Notes: a model not told the origin generated them from the letters alone. Counted from the stretch's first letter, positions 1 to 14,024 are shown. The stretch: 64,000 nt of DNA from Phylloscopus collybita (GCA_027886175.1 JAJNNQ010000137.1:33280001-33344000); one strand, 5' to 3'. Translations and numbers: made by a program.

Positions 1-3000
1 ACTGAAATAACTAGAAATCTTCCTTACTCCTCCAAAGCACTCAGAGGAAACGATTATTTTGTAGGCAGACCTGCTCTATGAGCTTGACTTGATTTAACTT
101 GAAAACAATAATGCTCACAAACAAGAATCTGAACTCCTTCCCTTAGGGTTTCCTGCCCTGATCTCTTGCTTGAAGAGACAATTCACATTTTTCATCCCTC
201 TCAAAACAAATTAGTCCCACATGCCAGCATGACTTAGTGATTATGTAGTAATTATCACGGATATTTATGCAGGTTTTCAATAGGTACTCTGGGATGAGTC
301 ATCCGAAGGATTTTATGCTCCTGTGAAGTTTTGTCCTGCCTCCTGCTTAAAAATGTCATTTAGTTGCTGCTGAAATGCTTTCTGCTAGGCTTGAATTTAA
401 TCAAGATTTTTGTGCTATCTGCAGTATTTTTCTTACTGTAAATGAAAATTTTAGGTGTCTTTTAATTAGTGTTTGACTAACATCTATTTGCATGGGTTAA
501 AGCTGGATTTTGTTTGAAAGTTGCAGACTTCGTGTGCCTAAATGTGGGTGTTAAGTCATAGAAATGAGACTTGAATTAAAAGAGAGTAAATTGGAGCTAA
601 ATAGTAAGGTGCTGCTGCTGCAGCACTCTCCATGCTAAGACAAAAAAAATTAGAATCTGCCTGTTTTGTTTCCTTCAGTCTTTCTGACATAGTCAGCTTA
701 TTTTGCTAATTTTGTTTGTTTTTTTTTTCCTTTTTAAAAAGCAAGACCACATTTTCATCTTCTTAATCCAGTTCTGTTGTCTCTTCAAATGAGCAAGTTT
801 TTTAAATGGCTTCAGATCACTTTACTTTTCTTGCAAATAAATATCAGTTTTTCTAATCCAGCTCAGCTCTATCTTGCTATATCAACCGAAGTTCTGGTGT
901 GACTTGTTTTCCTCACTGACAATAAAAAAGAAATTTTTGTTTTGGATTGGGAATGCCTTGTAACTCTGTAGTGTGTAGAAAAGCTTATCTCTGGTTTTGT
1001 GGAGAAGCTCCTTTGGTATTTTTTTACCTTTCACAGACTTTGCTACAGACCTGCTAATCACATGTGTATGTCTGTCTTGCTCTCTAGTGTTGTCACGGGG
1101 TACTGCTAAATTACTGTCCTTGCACTTCTTTTTTTTCCTCCAAGTCCTTTCTCAGTCAGGTTTTCGTGGCAGAGCTCACACACAAAGCGTCTAGGACTAG
1201 GTGCCACGTGGCGAGCACTTTCTCTTCTAGCTGTGCTGAGGAGGGCTCTGCACTTGAATTCCTGCCTGGAGCAGGTTAATATGAGAAATGAAGATTTCAC
1301 GTGCTTGATTGCAGCACAAGAAGCCTAAACCGACTCCTTCCAAAAGCTGAAAGCGTGTGGTCCAGCTCTTGCCCTAGTGAAGTAGTCTGTGGAAGTTTTC
1401 AAGAGAACTATGTTTGGCTAGTCCTTCTTTTTTTTTTTTTTTTTTTACTCATCTGCCCTGCATTCTTTCTCAATTTCCTTAATTTTCTCACATCTGTTTT
1501 TTACCTTTCCATGCTTGCTTTCTGTGTCGTCATATTCCTTTAGCCTCTCTTATTTTCTCCTTTTCCCTTGTCCTGTACAATTATATTCTCTCTCCTCTCT
1601 CTCATTCTTTCCTTGTTCCTTGCTGCCGTCCTCCGCCCCCCACCCCCATATTATTCTGGGTTTTGTACCCCCACACCTACTCCCTTCAGCCTGCTCTGCT
1701 GCTGTAGTTGGCAGCTGAACTCTGTCAGGCAGCCCAGCCAGAATTGAAGTTAAGATGGATTTTTTTTTTTGGTGGTGAGTTGTTTTTTTTTTTTTTTTCC
1801 TTTTTTCTTTTTCCTTTTAAACCAGCTGGACTAGTAATAATTGCAGTTTGTCGCACACTCTCAGTGGGAAATGTTTTGTGAGTAAATCTCGGTCAATCAT
1901 AATCTGGCACTGTAATAAGGACCTTGTTTAGTCTAGGGGCACTAAATAAATTGGCCTTACATCTTTGCTTTCAAGCTGTATTTGAGCCGTGTTTTGCAAT
2001 TGCCATTTGCATGCCAGAGGGATTGCGTAGGGGTGCTACTCAGATCAAAGTTGCATTCATCTGGGCTTGGGTGTATTAGCTGCAATTAGTAATGTAATTT
2101 TAGGAGACAATGCCACATTTGTGGGATGAACTGAAACTACAGCAGCACTTTAGCTAAAAAAGCAATGTTGATGCAGTCTGTTTCTCTACCAGTAGCAGAG
2201 ACTAATTGCAGCGGGAAGTGTTTATATTATACATGCAAAATCCCCTGACATATTTCCAAACTAGCATGAAATACTAACTGAAACTTTAGGCACTTCAGAG
2301 CTGTGCCTCTCACCAGGTGGAAATAAAGCACTGTAAGGAGAGGACATTTGCTTTGTGTGTTACACGGGGACATAAGAGATATGTGGCCACAAGTCAGAGA
2401 GAGAGGCAGGAGGGTTTGGGTTGTATTTCAGGTTTCTGTCTGTTTGCTCATTAATTAGTTGCTGCTTTTCCCCTTCCAAGGACAGTCCTACTTGGACTTT
2501 GTTTTTGATTCTGAGGAGAAAAAAAAGCCAAGACAGCAACCATTCATTTCAGCTGTCCTTTAAAGAAATTAAATGTTATGCATTTTGGTAGGTGATTGTT
2601 TTGACTCTACTCTGTCATCTTTGTCTTGTGTCTATCTACTGTAATTCTTTCCTGCTCTGACCCAGTGTACAGCAGGGAAGATGGTAACAGACCCTGAGGA
2701 AACTACAGATCCAATGGTTACAGCCTTGGCAAAATATGGCTGTGTGTGAAGAAGGTCATTAATGAGGTTGCTAAAGGTGAGATTATGAGTGCTACAGAGT
2801 GTGGCAATTGCAGTCAATTGTGCCTTAAACTTGCAATACTCTTTATCAGTGAAAAGGTATCCAATAAAACATGTCTTTTGGATATGCACATTCAAGGGCC
2901 AACATTGTTTCCATTTCTAGACATCCTCATACTTGGCTACAGAAAAGAGAATTTTGGGTTGAGCAGTATAGGTCATATTTGTGCATCCCAAGAGCTGAGC

Positions 3001-3184
3001 TCAAGTGAGATGTATCTTTAAAAAACCAAAACAGATCCAAGGGAATTGTTCTTGTTGGACTTGTCTGACATGGATATTTTTTTCAGTTGTCTCAAACTCA
3101 TCTCCACGTGATATGTGGAGCTAGCACATAGACAGTCAATACTGATCTTATTACAGATCCCAGACTTACCTATCTGTATGTCTT
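1..3184. other. Intergenic DNA downstream of WIF1, no gene seen
   Basis: No reading frame here resembles a known protein; the open frames are short and many run through T-rich tracts (for example 1430-1446 and 1759-1810). The stretch 1820-2260 has the look of a conserved non-coding element: an ATTTGCAT octamer near 2006, several TAAT-type homeodomain cores and a consensus TCF/LEF site at 2042-2050. That is a reading of motifs only. Human WIF1 has TBC1D30 on this side, but I see no exon of it here. Confidence 0.5.
2042..2050 (+). promoter_or_regulatory. Consensus TCF/LEF site AGATCAAAG
   Basis: AGATCAAAG matches the classical TCF/LEF site exactly. It lies about 12 kb beyond the WIF1 3' end, inside a stretch rich in homeodomain cores. 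A single 9-mer occurs by chance often enough that function is only a possibility. Confidence 0.25.
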
Positions 3185-3475
3185 CAATAAGGGTCATTAC
3201 AGAACCATGACTCAGGTTGGGAGTCACCTCAGATTACCTGGTCCAAACCAGAGCCAGCCGGGAATTGCATCAGGCTACAGATGTTGTGTCTGGGCAAGTG
3301 TAAACATCTACAAGGATCAAGACTCCATACCTTCCTTCAACATTTGATCCAGTGTTCTATCATGCCCATAATAAATCCCTTTCCCCCCCTTCTTACTGTA
3401 TTGGAATATCTCCTGTTGTGGTTTATGTCTGCTGCCTCTTTTTGTATTGCTTCGTACCTTCTGGAAGAGTAGGAT
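3185..3475 (-). mobile_element. Old CR1 LINE 3' fragment, minus orientation
   Basis: Reading left to right, the segment follows the antisense CR1 3' end: an eroded 'accatgactcaggttgg' start, then 'acctggtccaaacc', 'gactccataccttcc', 'tccagtgttctatc' and 'tgttgtggtttatg'. These are recognisable CR1 tail phrases with many substitutions and small gaps. The eroded state points to an old copy. The reverse transcriptase domain is absent, as is usual for 5'-truncated CR1 copies. Confidence 0.6.
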
Positions 3476-6400
3476 CCCTTCTCTATACCTTCCATTTAGG
3501 TGCACCACTGTAATGGCAGCAAAGAAGGAAGAATAAAAGCAAGGAAGGGAAAAATCTGGGTGTTACTTAAGCCTGGTAATGGGACAAACTGCTAAAGCAG
3601 GGACAGTAGCAATGACTGTGGAAAGCCCTACAGAGGGGCTCAGGTCACCTGGATGGCTCCTCTCCTAAAAGACCAGCATGAGAAGGCAATGGAAATATCC
3701 AGTTTAAGAGATATACCTGAGATTAGACAGGAAGAGGGAAGGGAAAGCTTTGCTGCAAACTAATTCTTAAAATGGGTGGATTTGGTTAGTGCAAATATGC
3801 TTGTGGACTGGACTTCTGTTCTCCTTTGAATGCCCTAAACATAACATAAAGATGAAAATATGTTGAAATTATGTTCTTACTTGCATCTGGAATAAAATAT
3901 GGAGAGAAGACGAACTAAGGAAAATTATTGTTACCAAAAATCAGCTTCCCTGAGCAGAAAAAGTTAGAATTTATTATCTTTTCTACACAGATACATTAGT
4001 TCTACAGTGTTAATTACAGTACTGTTTTTGTCTACTTATTGTTTTGGGATTTATATTTCTAATTAGAGGTTTTTAATTCAAAAATCTGACACTTCACTTT
4101 TTTTACATTGTATCTCATGATTGTCAATTACTACTCAATTATAAACATTGACCTTCTTTAAAGGTCCATTGGTAGTAGAGGTATTTATGTAAGCCAAGCG
4201 ATTTGGAACTAGCTCTGGGTCTGCAGTAAAATGCTCAGCCAAATAGTGTTGGTAGTAAATGGAATCTTTTTTTTTTTTTAATATATTTTAAATGGGTAGA
4301 TCACAATGGTGGCTGAGAAATCTTTGTCGTTCCCTTTTCTCCCATCAGCAGCACTCATATCCAGGCTGAATAAATCCTTTAATGGCATTCTTTGCTCGGG
4401 ATTGTTTGATGTGGTTCCAACAGCTTCAAACACAGGAGGCGTCCAAACTGGTGGAAGTTGAAAAGGCTGAAACTCCACCATCGTGGGAGTCCAGAGTGGC
4501 AGTGGGGCAGCTTGGCAGTGCCTTGTAGTACCAAAGATAAACACACAGAGAATCCTTCTGCCCTCCTGCTCTCCAACACTCTTGGACCATCTTTCCTAGG
4601 GGTTGGGGCTGCTGGAGAGGGCAGCAGGGTGGAGGCAAGTGCAGTGAGCTTGGGAGTGCAATGGCACAGGCTCTCTGCCTGTTGGAGGGCAGCTGCTGGG
4701 AGGAATGGGACAGTGACAGTGTGCCCTGTGCGCCCTGGCTCTGCTAAAATGACTGTTTTTGCAGCACCGTGGTCTCTGCTCACTGTGCTGTACTAATGAG
4801 CCCATCTTCGAGAAGGTGGAGAAGGAGAAGGTGACAGACAAGACTCAGGGAGTAGGGTCATCTTCTCCCTGTTGTGTCTGTGAGACTCTTTCCTCGGGTG
4901 GTGTCTTGGGGATATATGGTTCCTGTGGGTTTTGCTATTGGGAGTCAGTTCCAAATGTCCTTAAGCCCAGAGGCTTGGTAGCCTGGTGACTGTGAAAGGA
5001 CTCTACCTAATCAGAAGCTGCAGCCAAGAAATGGATGGATGACTGAAATGGGAAAGGCTGGAGGAAAGGCAGCCTGGTAATCATGAGAAAGTGATACCTC
5101 TGCATAGCACAGGTCATTTGTGAGTACAGCATCTCCCCCTGCAGCAGGAGGTCCTAGGGAGTCCAGCTTGAGGGGCAAACAGGAGGCTGGATGCTCCAGT
5201 CTCAATCCATCACCTTTTTCCAAGACCTAGGCTGGCTGCAGTACACCAGTATTCCCTCAAACCAAGGCTTTCTCTCTGATGGTTGTGTGAACAAAAAAGT
5301 TCATTTTAACAACAAAATTCCCATGTAAGAAACCTCAAATAATTAGAGGAAGCCACCCCAGGGGTATACAATATCTGGGTAAAGACCTTGCTGAAAACTG
5401 AACAGATTATGCTTGTTATATGTGGTTAAATTGGGCAACTAATATTAAGACTGTTCAAAACACAAAATAAATTTTCTTCTGTCAGAGCTTGTGGTTCGGT
5501 GTTCACACATTCTAGGCTCCAGTTAAATGATTTACTGTACTGTTTAATGCCTTTCAGCTGTCACTTGCACAAAACTATCCCTTGAATGATCTGCCAGCAA
5601 ATAAAGGCAACACTTGTCCAAGGTGGAGTTGGGCCAGGACTACAAAACCCAAGGTGCCAAGATATGCAGGAGCAATCATGTAACCCCCTGTGACCCACAG
5701 TTGGTACTCAGAAAAGTGAAAGCATTACAGCTGGGACTTTATCTGTGAAAACATATCATCTGAAATATACTGAGACATCCATTCTGCTATTGGGCTTTCG
5801 TGAGTAGCTGCTTTTACGAAGGCTTGTATCACAAACATGCTGTAGTTCTGAGCCCTTATGTACTCTTCTCTGTTCCTATTCTTCAAATGGTGTGAATTTT
5901 TCAAGTATTTCTCAGAACTCTCACGCTTTTTAAATTTCTAATTCTCACATAGCAACAGACTGAGGAGAAACAGTTGCCATGGGACAGCGAAAAATACACT
6001 TCAGGAGCAAGGAAGGAAACAAAAAAGCCAGTACGCTTTTCTAATTATACATTTTAGGGTTTGACATGGCCTTGAGTTCCTTGCCTTGTCCTTGAAAAGC
6101 TGAAGTAATGGCATATGACCAAGTACCAGTGTATGAACAGCACCTTGCTGTGACTTCAGTTATTACTCAGCTTCCTCCACCTCTGTGGTGAAATTGTAGG
6201 TGCCCTCAGAAATTAAATACTTGCATTAGGATTTGGCTTCAGTTTTGGCATTATTCACCACTTTATACGTTTAAGGCCAGGCCAAGCTATTAGACCAAAT
6301 CTAAGGTGACCACAGTGTGGAAGGAACCAAAATCTTGTGTTGACATTTCTATATGAAGCCTGTAACTTATTTTTTAGCTGCTAATGTATCTTTCAGAAGG

Positions 6401-8471
6401 TCCTGCTTTTAAGTCCAGATGATGAAGAATCTGCTGCAGTCACAGGTAAAACCCAACATTTACTTAATCCACTGTTAATAACATGTGCCCTGGTTCCAGT
6501 CTAAAAATTCTCTAGATCGATTTTTTTTTTCAGGTATATTTGTGAAAGGGAATTGGTTTTGCAAGTAGCTGAAATGCCTGGGACACCTTTTGAAGACCTC
6601 ATTCCTTCTGCTGATCTAGCAGAGAGCTAGTCAAGCTCGCTTATTCAGCAGAAAACTCCTTGTTTTTTCTGGTGAGGGTAGTGTATGGGATGAAGAAAAG
6701 ACCTTTCTTCTAGCAGCAGTGGGTGTTTTGGGCAGCCCAACCAGTCCTCCTGAAACATGTTTGAAGTCTCTCACTGTGTTGCACACTTTTCTATGATTCT
6801 GAATAGCTCTTGCAACTTTCTTCTGAATGCTCATAAATTTTCTGTGCTCTCTTGAAATATGGATACTGAAAGCAGACTGTTTTTTTTCTTGAAACTAGAG
6901 CTACACACCTTTAATAAAAAGATTTTTAATTTTGGTACAGAGAATGACATCAGCTTCACTGTGAAGGTCCTCTTCTACCCTTTTCTGTGAGCTATGATTC
7001 AGTAATGTTTGAAAAGGAAGAGAGCCACTGCTAGCTTCTGGTTGTTGCTCTCCTCTGTACTTTGATGGGTAGCTCAGCTGGGAGAGCTCTGCTAAACTGG
7101 GAAAAGCAGGCAGGATCAAACTGTTTCAGATGGCTCTGAGTCTGGGACAGTCTCCAGGGCTTGGCTAACACTGCTGGCCCAGAACAGCCTGAAAGTCAAA
7201 TAAACCTCCACACATTCAGCAGAAGTTACTTCTAGGCTCCAAATACATCCTGTAAAAGAGCCAAGCTACGTTTGTGCCATGGAGCCAAAGCAGTGGGGCA
7301 GCAACTTTATAGCTGCACTCCAGTTTCACAGCAAAATCATTTATCTCTAGTAACTTCACAGATATGAAAAAGCAGTGTTGTATCACTGTCTGTTTATGAG
7401 ATGAGGAAACCTGAGTAGAGTTACACAACAGATAGGAAAGTGGCAGTAATAATGAAGTTATAATTACTGTTAATTTCTTGCCAGGTTTTTAAAAGAGTCT
7501 CCCTCCCACACCCCTGCCAATTTCAAAGGGACATTCACTGTCTTGTCTTTTTGAGATCTTAATTGTGCTGGGTATGACAGAAAAAGCATACCTCCCAATT
7601 AGCCACTTTTTCCATGTAATTATTGCCTCTCAATTTTCTGGAATGCGGAAGGGGTCACGTACAAAAGGAATGGGTTTTGCTAGGAGAGGAAGCAGAGTTA
7701 GAAAGAAACACGGGATTCTGCATTCCTCTTTTGATCAAGATGTGTTCAGCAGATCTTTTCTTTTATCTTAAACTCTTCCAGAACAATGGAACAATAGAGC
7801 ATTTGGTATGTCCATTTGCTATGGACAATAGAGCATTGTAGCAGTCAGAGCTATTGCTTGACGATATCCTGAATAATAAACTTTAAAAAATTATCAGGAA
7901 CCTAAATACCTAAATACCCTCATGGCACCTTTTGGGTACTTTTTGTACTTAACAGCTCACTTTTTTTCTTTTTTTTTTTTTTTTTTACCTAAGCGTTCAT
8001 GCGACTCATTTGCTTCAGAGAAGACTGCTGTGCCTCAAGCAGAATAGACTCATCCAAGTGATCAAACTTATTTCAGTCAAAATACTAAACCAACAAACTA
8101 TTTTTTTATTGTCCTCTAAAACCCAAGGAAATATCACATCCAAGGCATTCTGCTGGCCATACTGTTGCAGCTCCTCTTCCATATGGATGGTCCACAATGT
8201 GCTCAAAAACATTGTAGTACTACTGTACTTCCCAAGACAAGTGGTTGGGAATTAAAGCAGAATTAAAAGTGGTGTTACTGCAAAACCAAATTATTCCTCT
8301 AAAAAGACTCTAAGTGGTGTATCACAAACAAATGAAATTCTTTGGTATTTCAGATACTTGGGGTCTATTTGATTATTTGTTTGTTCATTTCTTTATTTGA
8401 TGTTACTGTGTTTTAAGACAAACCAAAAAAAGGAAGCATAGTAGAGAGGAAAAACTGAAATCAAATATTTG
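3476..8471. other. Intergenic DNA, no gene recognised
   Basis: No coding exon or RNA gene is recognisable. A moderately GC-rich stretch at 4400-5230 gives overlapping open frames on both strands (up to 134 codons), but none has a known domain, so I treat them as compositional. The rest is AT-rich with short T tracts (4268-4279, 7962-7986). Confidence 0.5.
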
Positions 8472-8868
8472 ATGAAAGGCTGTGAGAGCTGGGGTTATTC
8501 AGTTTGGAGTATTCAGCTTGGAGAAGACTCCAAGAAGACTCCAAGAAGACCTTATTTCACCCTTCCCATATATAAAGGAGGTTTATAAGAAAGACAGAAA
8601 TACTTTTTACCAGGTCCTGTAGTGACAGGGGTAACAGTTTTAAAATTAAAGAGGGTAGATCTAGAGTGGACATAAGGAAGAAATTCTTGACAGTGAGGGT
8701 TGTGAGACACTGAAACAGGTTGCCCAGAGAAGTTATACGTGCCCCATCCCTGGAGGTGCTCCATGTTGAGTTAGATGGGAGTTCTGAAAAACCTGGTCTA
8801 GTGAAAGCGGGGAGATGGAACTGGATGATATTTAAGGTCTTTCCAACTCAAACCATTCTGTGGTTCTA
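8472..8868 (+). mobile_element. CR1 LINE 3' end, plus orientation
   Basis: The segment has the standard order of the CR1 3' region: 'tgagagctggggtt', 'cagcttggagaag', 'gtggacataaggaagaaattctt', 'gaaacaggttgcccagagaagtt', 'ccatccctggaggt', 'ttccaactcaaaccattctg', closing at the usual ATTCTGTG-type terminus near 8868. An internal duplication of 'actccaagaag' sits at 8526-8550. It is 5' truncated and has no coding capacity. Confidence 0.85.
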
Positions 8869-11800
8869 CATTACTAAATCTCATATTGTAAAGATGTTCA
8901 GGAACAACTACCAAAACCTTCAGTGATCCCTGTTTCATATCCCTGGTGGCAACAAAGATGCACTTCCAGAGGGCCACTATGCACACTTCACCTGGTGCTG
9001 CTGCACATTTTCAAACACCAACTAGTGGAGTCCTCTGGTGTTGGGGAAGTTCCTGCTCTCACTGATCACAAAGGCTCATGGAAAGGAATAGAAACTCCAA
9101 ACTCACCTCTCCCTAGAAATCTCTTATGTCTCATTTTTAAGTGGGTTGCTGTAAGTTGTGACATCTAAACCACTCAGGACCCCTCAACTGTCAAACTAGA
9201 TTAACATTTCAGTTGTGTTTCAAACACAGTTGATTCCTTTTAAGAATAAGCCTTGGAGGTGGAACTATCACTACTGAGTCAGTCTTACACAGGATAAATA
9301 CAGTGAAGCAGTACACTCAATTCCTTTATTGTTGCTGTAGCTATAAAAGGGGAGAAATCTTTATGCCTTTATACAAAAAGAATGGTTTAAAAAACACTGA
9401 CTGGATTGTGCTCAACATTCATTATACTTTTTTAACAGTGGCACCATCTGGGAGATGTGTATGTTTGGCAATCACTCTCCAGATAGACCAGGGGAGAGGT
9501 GATACCCACAGTGGCCACTGAAGGGTGGAATTGTATGCTGAGAGCAGCCAAGACCTTAATGCTCAGACTTTCAGCTGGATTACCCTAGTCTGAGGAAAGC
9601 CAGAGTCCAGCACACACGCAGCTCCCATAGTAGCCAATTTTATCCAACAAAGTCTGGCAATTTGTAGTAGGAGGACTGGGGACAATTCCAGCCAGGCTCC
9701 GTTTGGGCAAGGCTTCTGCAAGCTAGAGATGATGGATAGCACAGAAACTTGATGCACAAGGTATAAACACTGTGGGGCATCCTTTCAAATACTGCCTGCT
9801 GGAGAATTTATGGAGTCCCACTGGTCCTTGCCTAGGAGTGAGGCTCACTGGGATGTCTGGGCAGGAAGGCTGCAGTACAAGTGCAGCACACTGATTAAGG
9901 GATGTGTATAATAAAGGGTTGTAAAGTCAAATACTCAGAGCAGCCAGAGCCAGTTAGCCCTGCAGGCCCTGCACAGTGCCCCAGTGCCAGCTCCTCAGCC
10001 ATAAAATCCTCCGAGCATACGCCAGGAAACAAAGTGCTAGAAAGTACTTGTGGGGATGTCCCTCATAAGCATCTGAACTACTTTTGAGCTGTGGTTTGGC
10101 CAGACGGGGTGTGTGTTAAATCCTCTGAAAAAATTCACATTTCCATGGAAAGATTTCTGTAACGAGGCTGCTCTGTCTTCTGATGGGCTATGTGGAAAGG
10201 GATTAAAATGCAATCTCTGTAAGTAATATGAATGATGGAATATGGTGTTCTAAGTAGAAAATATAGAGTGGGGCTTTTTTAACATAAAAACACGAGGGTT
10301 TGTTTTAATTGAACTTCAGAACTTTTTCTTCAGAGAAAAGAAATAAATCTCAGATTTGCATGCATGCCTTTTCCAAACCTTGCTGTTCTCCTAACCCGTT
10401 TGTTCTGTTCCCAGTTCAGCTTTGCACTGTTGCTGAGTGTGGGTGAACTTGCATGGCTGGACTGGGCTGCTGCCCCCAGCCAGCCCCAAGGGGTGTGCAA
10501 TCAGCTGTGCTCCAGCAGAAGCTGGGTGCTGGGAGCCACTGAGGGACTGCTCTGTGCCTCAGCAGCCATCCTGTCAGAGAGAGGCAAGAAAAAATAAACA
10601 GCAACTGGGACACATTTCACCTGAGATAATTTTTTTAGCTAGATGTGATTCTGTTTAAAGTGTCTTGTGAGCAAATCTTGCTGGCACATTTTAGAACTGG
10701 AGAGGGTGTCACTGGTTTAATGAGGGTCTTAAGGTTTGGCTATGTCCTGGCTAATCATAGCACCTCGTCACCTCACTTAATGAAGCTGTATTCACAGTGA
10801 AAGATTTGTGGGATTTAATAGTATTTAATCTCTGTAATGGATGAGAGCAGTTTCGACTGATGCAGTTCCTCTAGGCTAGAGCTGAAATGACTGCAAGACC
10901 TGGAGCTGCCGTGAAGCTATGCCTCTGAGTGATGCCTCAACACCCACATTCCCCTGCCCCAATGCCATGCTGTGGGCAGTGCAGGTAGCAGAGGAATCCT
11001 GGCATAGCTCCAGGCCATTTCAGGCAGCTCCCTCACTGCTGCTGCCAGATCTCCCCTCACTAACTGCAAGTAGGAATTTTTTCCACAGTAGGCAATCCCA
11101 GTAGAACAGGTGATGTAGAGAAGTGAGAGGAGAGGAAAGGTAACAAATCTGTCCAGCAGAAACAAAGCTGACATTTTTGAATTAATAGCAGTAAGTCTGG
11201 CCAAAGCTTTGAGTCTGGCTTTTGGAGTTTGAATCTTACAGGCAGCGAGTCATCTGGAACAATTTTGATATTTTTTCTTTATAATTTTTTTCCTTAATAT
11301 TCCTTGAAATGCAGCTGAAGCTGGAAGAAGAACAACTGGACCATTCAGTCACATTACATGGAGAAATTGTGCTGAGTCCCAGCAGCCAGTGCTGCCCTCC
11401 TGGTCAGAAAGACCCCGTGAGCAGCACCTGGTGTGTGCAGTGGTGCTGGGCCCTGCTGCCCCCAACACCTCTGCTCTGCAGGTGGTACCAGCACAGGCTG
11501 CCAATTCATGCATAGCAGGAACAAGAAAAGGCCACAATTCTCTCCAGCTCTCCAACAGGCAGGTGAAGATGTGAAGAGGCACTGAAAGAGATACGTTTGA
11601 AATCCAGCAGCATAGACAGAGCCAACCTAAAATACAAATTAAAAAACCAAGAAAACAAAAACCAACCCCCAAAAGCATGTGCATCAGTTCAGTAATGGCA
11701 GCAGTACAAAAAAGGCAGTTTGCCCTCAGGATGTCTGTTTCTGCTTTCTTTGTGTGCCTTATGTATTTGTCCTTTGAACTGTTGTGCACACCTGGACATA

Positions 11801-13259
11801 GCAGGATGCCAGTATTAGATACCCAAATTATCAAGTACCATTAGAAGCCCTTTGTAAAGCCAAAATTTTGTCAGTTGCTTGAATTGAGATTTCTTTTGTA
11901 GAGCTATAGTGATTTAACACTTTATGTTCTTCTACTCACCTTATATGTGCTGCTCACAAGTGCAATGTTGGCATCTTGCTCTGGCTAGCTACAAACTTTC
12001 CAAATATCATTGAAAGGCAATTTCTGTCTGACCTATTGTAGTGGATTGGTATTTTGACTTTTTTTCCTATTTTTAAATAATTTTCATCTCTAGCACTTTT
12101 TTCCCCTCATATGTATGTCCTGTCCAGTGACAGAATGTGATAAATTCTGTAGTTTATTTTCAAATGGCAAAATCTCTTCCAAAAGTCCAACTGGACCTTT
12201 TTTTTTTTTTGGATAATTCATGTCTTCTTTTAGCATTCTCAGTTATCATAGACTTTTAACTCAAAACACTGACATCAAGAACTGTGTCTTACACAGGAAA
12301 CTTTGTGCTCAGACTGGCAAAGCTGTGGAAATTTTATATAGACAATTGATGCTATTTAAGAAACAGAGTTGTGGTACAGTGTGCACTTTGAGGACTATTT
12401 TTTTCCTCTTGTAGCCTTTCTGATGATATTCTTATCATGATCAATGATATTTCCAAATATCAGTGGTTAAACACTGAAAACAAAACATCATTAAGTGTCT
12501 TTAGGGCAAGTAGCAAAACATTTACTCTGTGTAAAAGAATACATTTGCTATTTTTAAGGAAGTACTTTCTAAGCAATTGACATGAGCAGAAAAAGTTCAG
12601 CCAAAATATCTGATGAATTTTAAGTAAGAATTTTCTGTGCTTTTTACTGTATTTTGTGACCAATGACTTAATCTTAGCTACAGAAAGAACAAAAAGCAGG
12701 TAAATGTGACACTCATGTTTGTACACAGCTCCTGAGGCATCCCTAGCCACACAGAGAAGCTATGCATTTAATCTCAACCTAATATTAATCTCTTCCTTTC
12801 AGCACTTTTAAGAGAAATATCAAAAAATGTTTCCTTCATGAACAGCTCCCCCCAGGTTTTCATCACCTAAGTGTTTTCTCCTCTGCCTCAGACTGCTTCT
12901 TTTCCAACTTTTGTTAATCTGAATAGGGTACTTTTGGGACAGCACTGACTGTGGGCAGAAGCTGAGCACCTTTCCTGCCCACATCTCTTCTTTCTGGCGT
13001 TGGTAAAGGGAAAAGCCCAGTTCTAATGCTTCCAACCTTTTCCTTCCAAATTTTTTTATTTGTCTCCCAGATAATAAGATTGCCAGAAATACAGTATAGC
13101 AAGGGTCAGTTTAATTCATTGGATATTTGCTGTTCTTCAGTGCAGACATTTCCTGCTTCCAAGCCACATCAAATCACAAATCATGTAGCCCTTGACTGTT
13201 GCAAGAAGCAGCACCCAAACCTTCCACAGTCCAATCACATGACACAGGACCATTGAAAA
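8869..13259. other. Intergenic DNA, no gene recognised
   Basis: No exon, RNA gene or intact mobile element is recognisable. GC-richer islands at 10380-10580 and 11370-11520 produce overlapping open frames on both strands with no recognisable domain. A short T tract lies at 12200-12211. Confidence 0.5.
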
Positions 13260-13665
13260 GGAAACATGGCCAGGGCTTGTAGCCGTGTATCTGAATAACT
13301 TAGGCCATTCTGTGTACCAGCCAAACTGTTTGTAGATAACAAGGCACCTGCAGTTCTTGTTTTCAGAGTTCTCAGGAATTCATCAAGGCTACTGAGACAA
13401 CAGCAGGACTAAAAATAAGGACAAAGAGCCTGAGAAACTGTCTGCAAAGGATGCAAAACCTAGATAGTGCACACAGAACGTGATGATGGACACTTGACCA
13501 GTTAGGTGTCCTGAAGGATGTGTGCCTGCCTTGTGAACCAGTGGCTTGGCCAATCGAGAGACACCTGTACACATGGACAGTAGTGCTAGAATCTGTATCT
13601 GGGGTTTAATGTAAACAATAAAGCAGCTTCTCTTGAAATCATATTGATTCTGTTATTCAGTTGCC
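13260..13665 (+). repeat. Possible solo LTR or LTR fragment (uncertain)
   Basis: The right part has the layout of a retroviral R-U5 region: a stretch ending in 'gtaaacaataaagcagc' (AATAAA near 13617), followed about 20-40 bases later by T-rich sequence 'attgattctgttattc'. No TG...CA ends or target duplication could be fixed, so the borders are approximate. It could equally be unique sequence with a chance AATAAA. Confidence 0.28.
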
Positions 13666-14024
13666 CATTTTCCCCAGCAAGGGCTGGACTATTACCTGCT
13701 TGGACAGAAGCTGTGAGAAGAATATTCTGAGTACCTGAGGCACCACGAGCTGGGCACACCAACGTGGCTGACTGGGGGCCTGGGGGAAAGGAGGACGTGG
13801 TGGGACAAGTACAGGGAGTGAAACACGTGGCCTTCCATGTTATCCCCTCCTTGGCAACAGCACAGGAAGAAGTTGCTCTTCTGAAGTATTTTTAAGAACT
13901 GTGGGGCTAAAAGCAGACACAGGGAAACCAACCCCACTGTGCCGCTGTTTTATGAGGGTGCTCTGAAAAAGCCATCGTCCCAGCCCAGTGCTGATGAGAC
14001 CACAGGAGGCCACACAGCAGTACT
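13666..14024. other. Intergenic spacer beyond the WIF1 poly(A) site
   Basis: Nothing coding is seen. The segment separates the LTR-like patch from the predicted WIF1 transcript end. Confidence 0.5.

Noticed and set aside
4379..4783. 134-codon minus-strand frame
   Set aside because: Open frames overlap on both strands in a GC-richer patch; no domain, no splice context, no known family.
11349..11834. 161-codon minus-strand frame with Cys- and Leu-rich stretches
   Set aside because: The length alone is not convincing; composition changes along it and there is no homology I recognise or promoter-like context.
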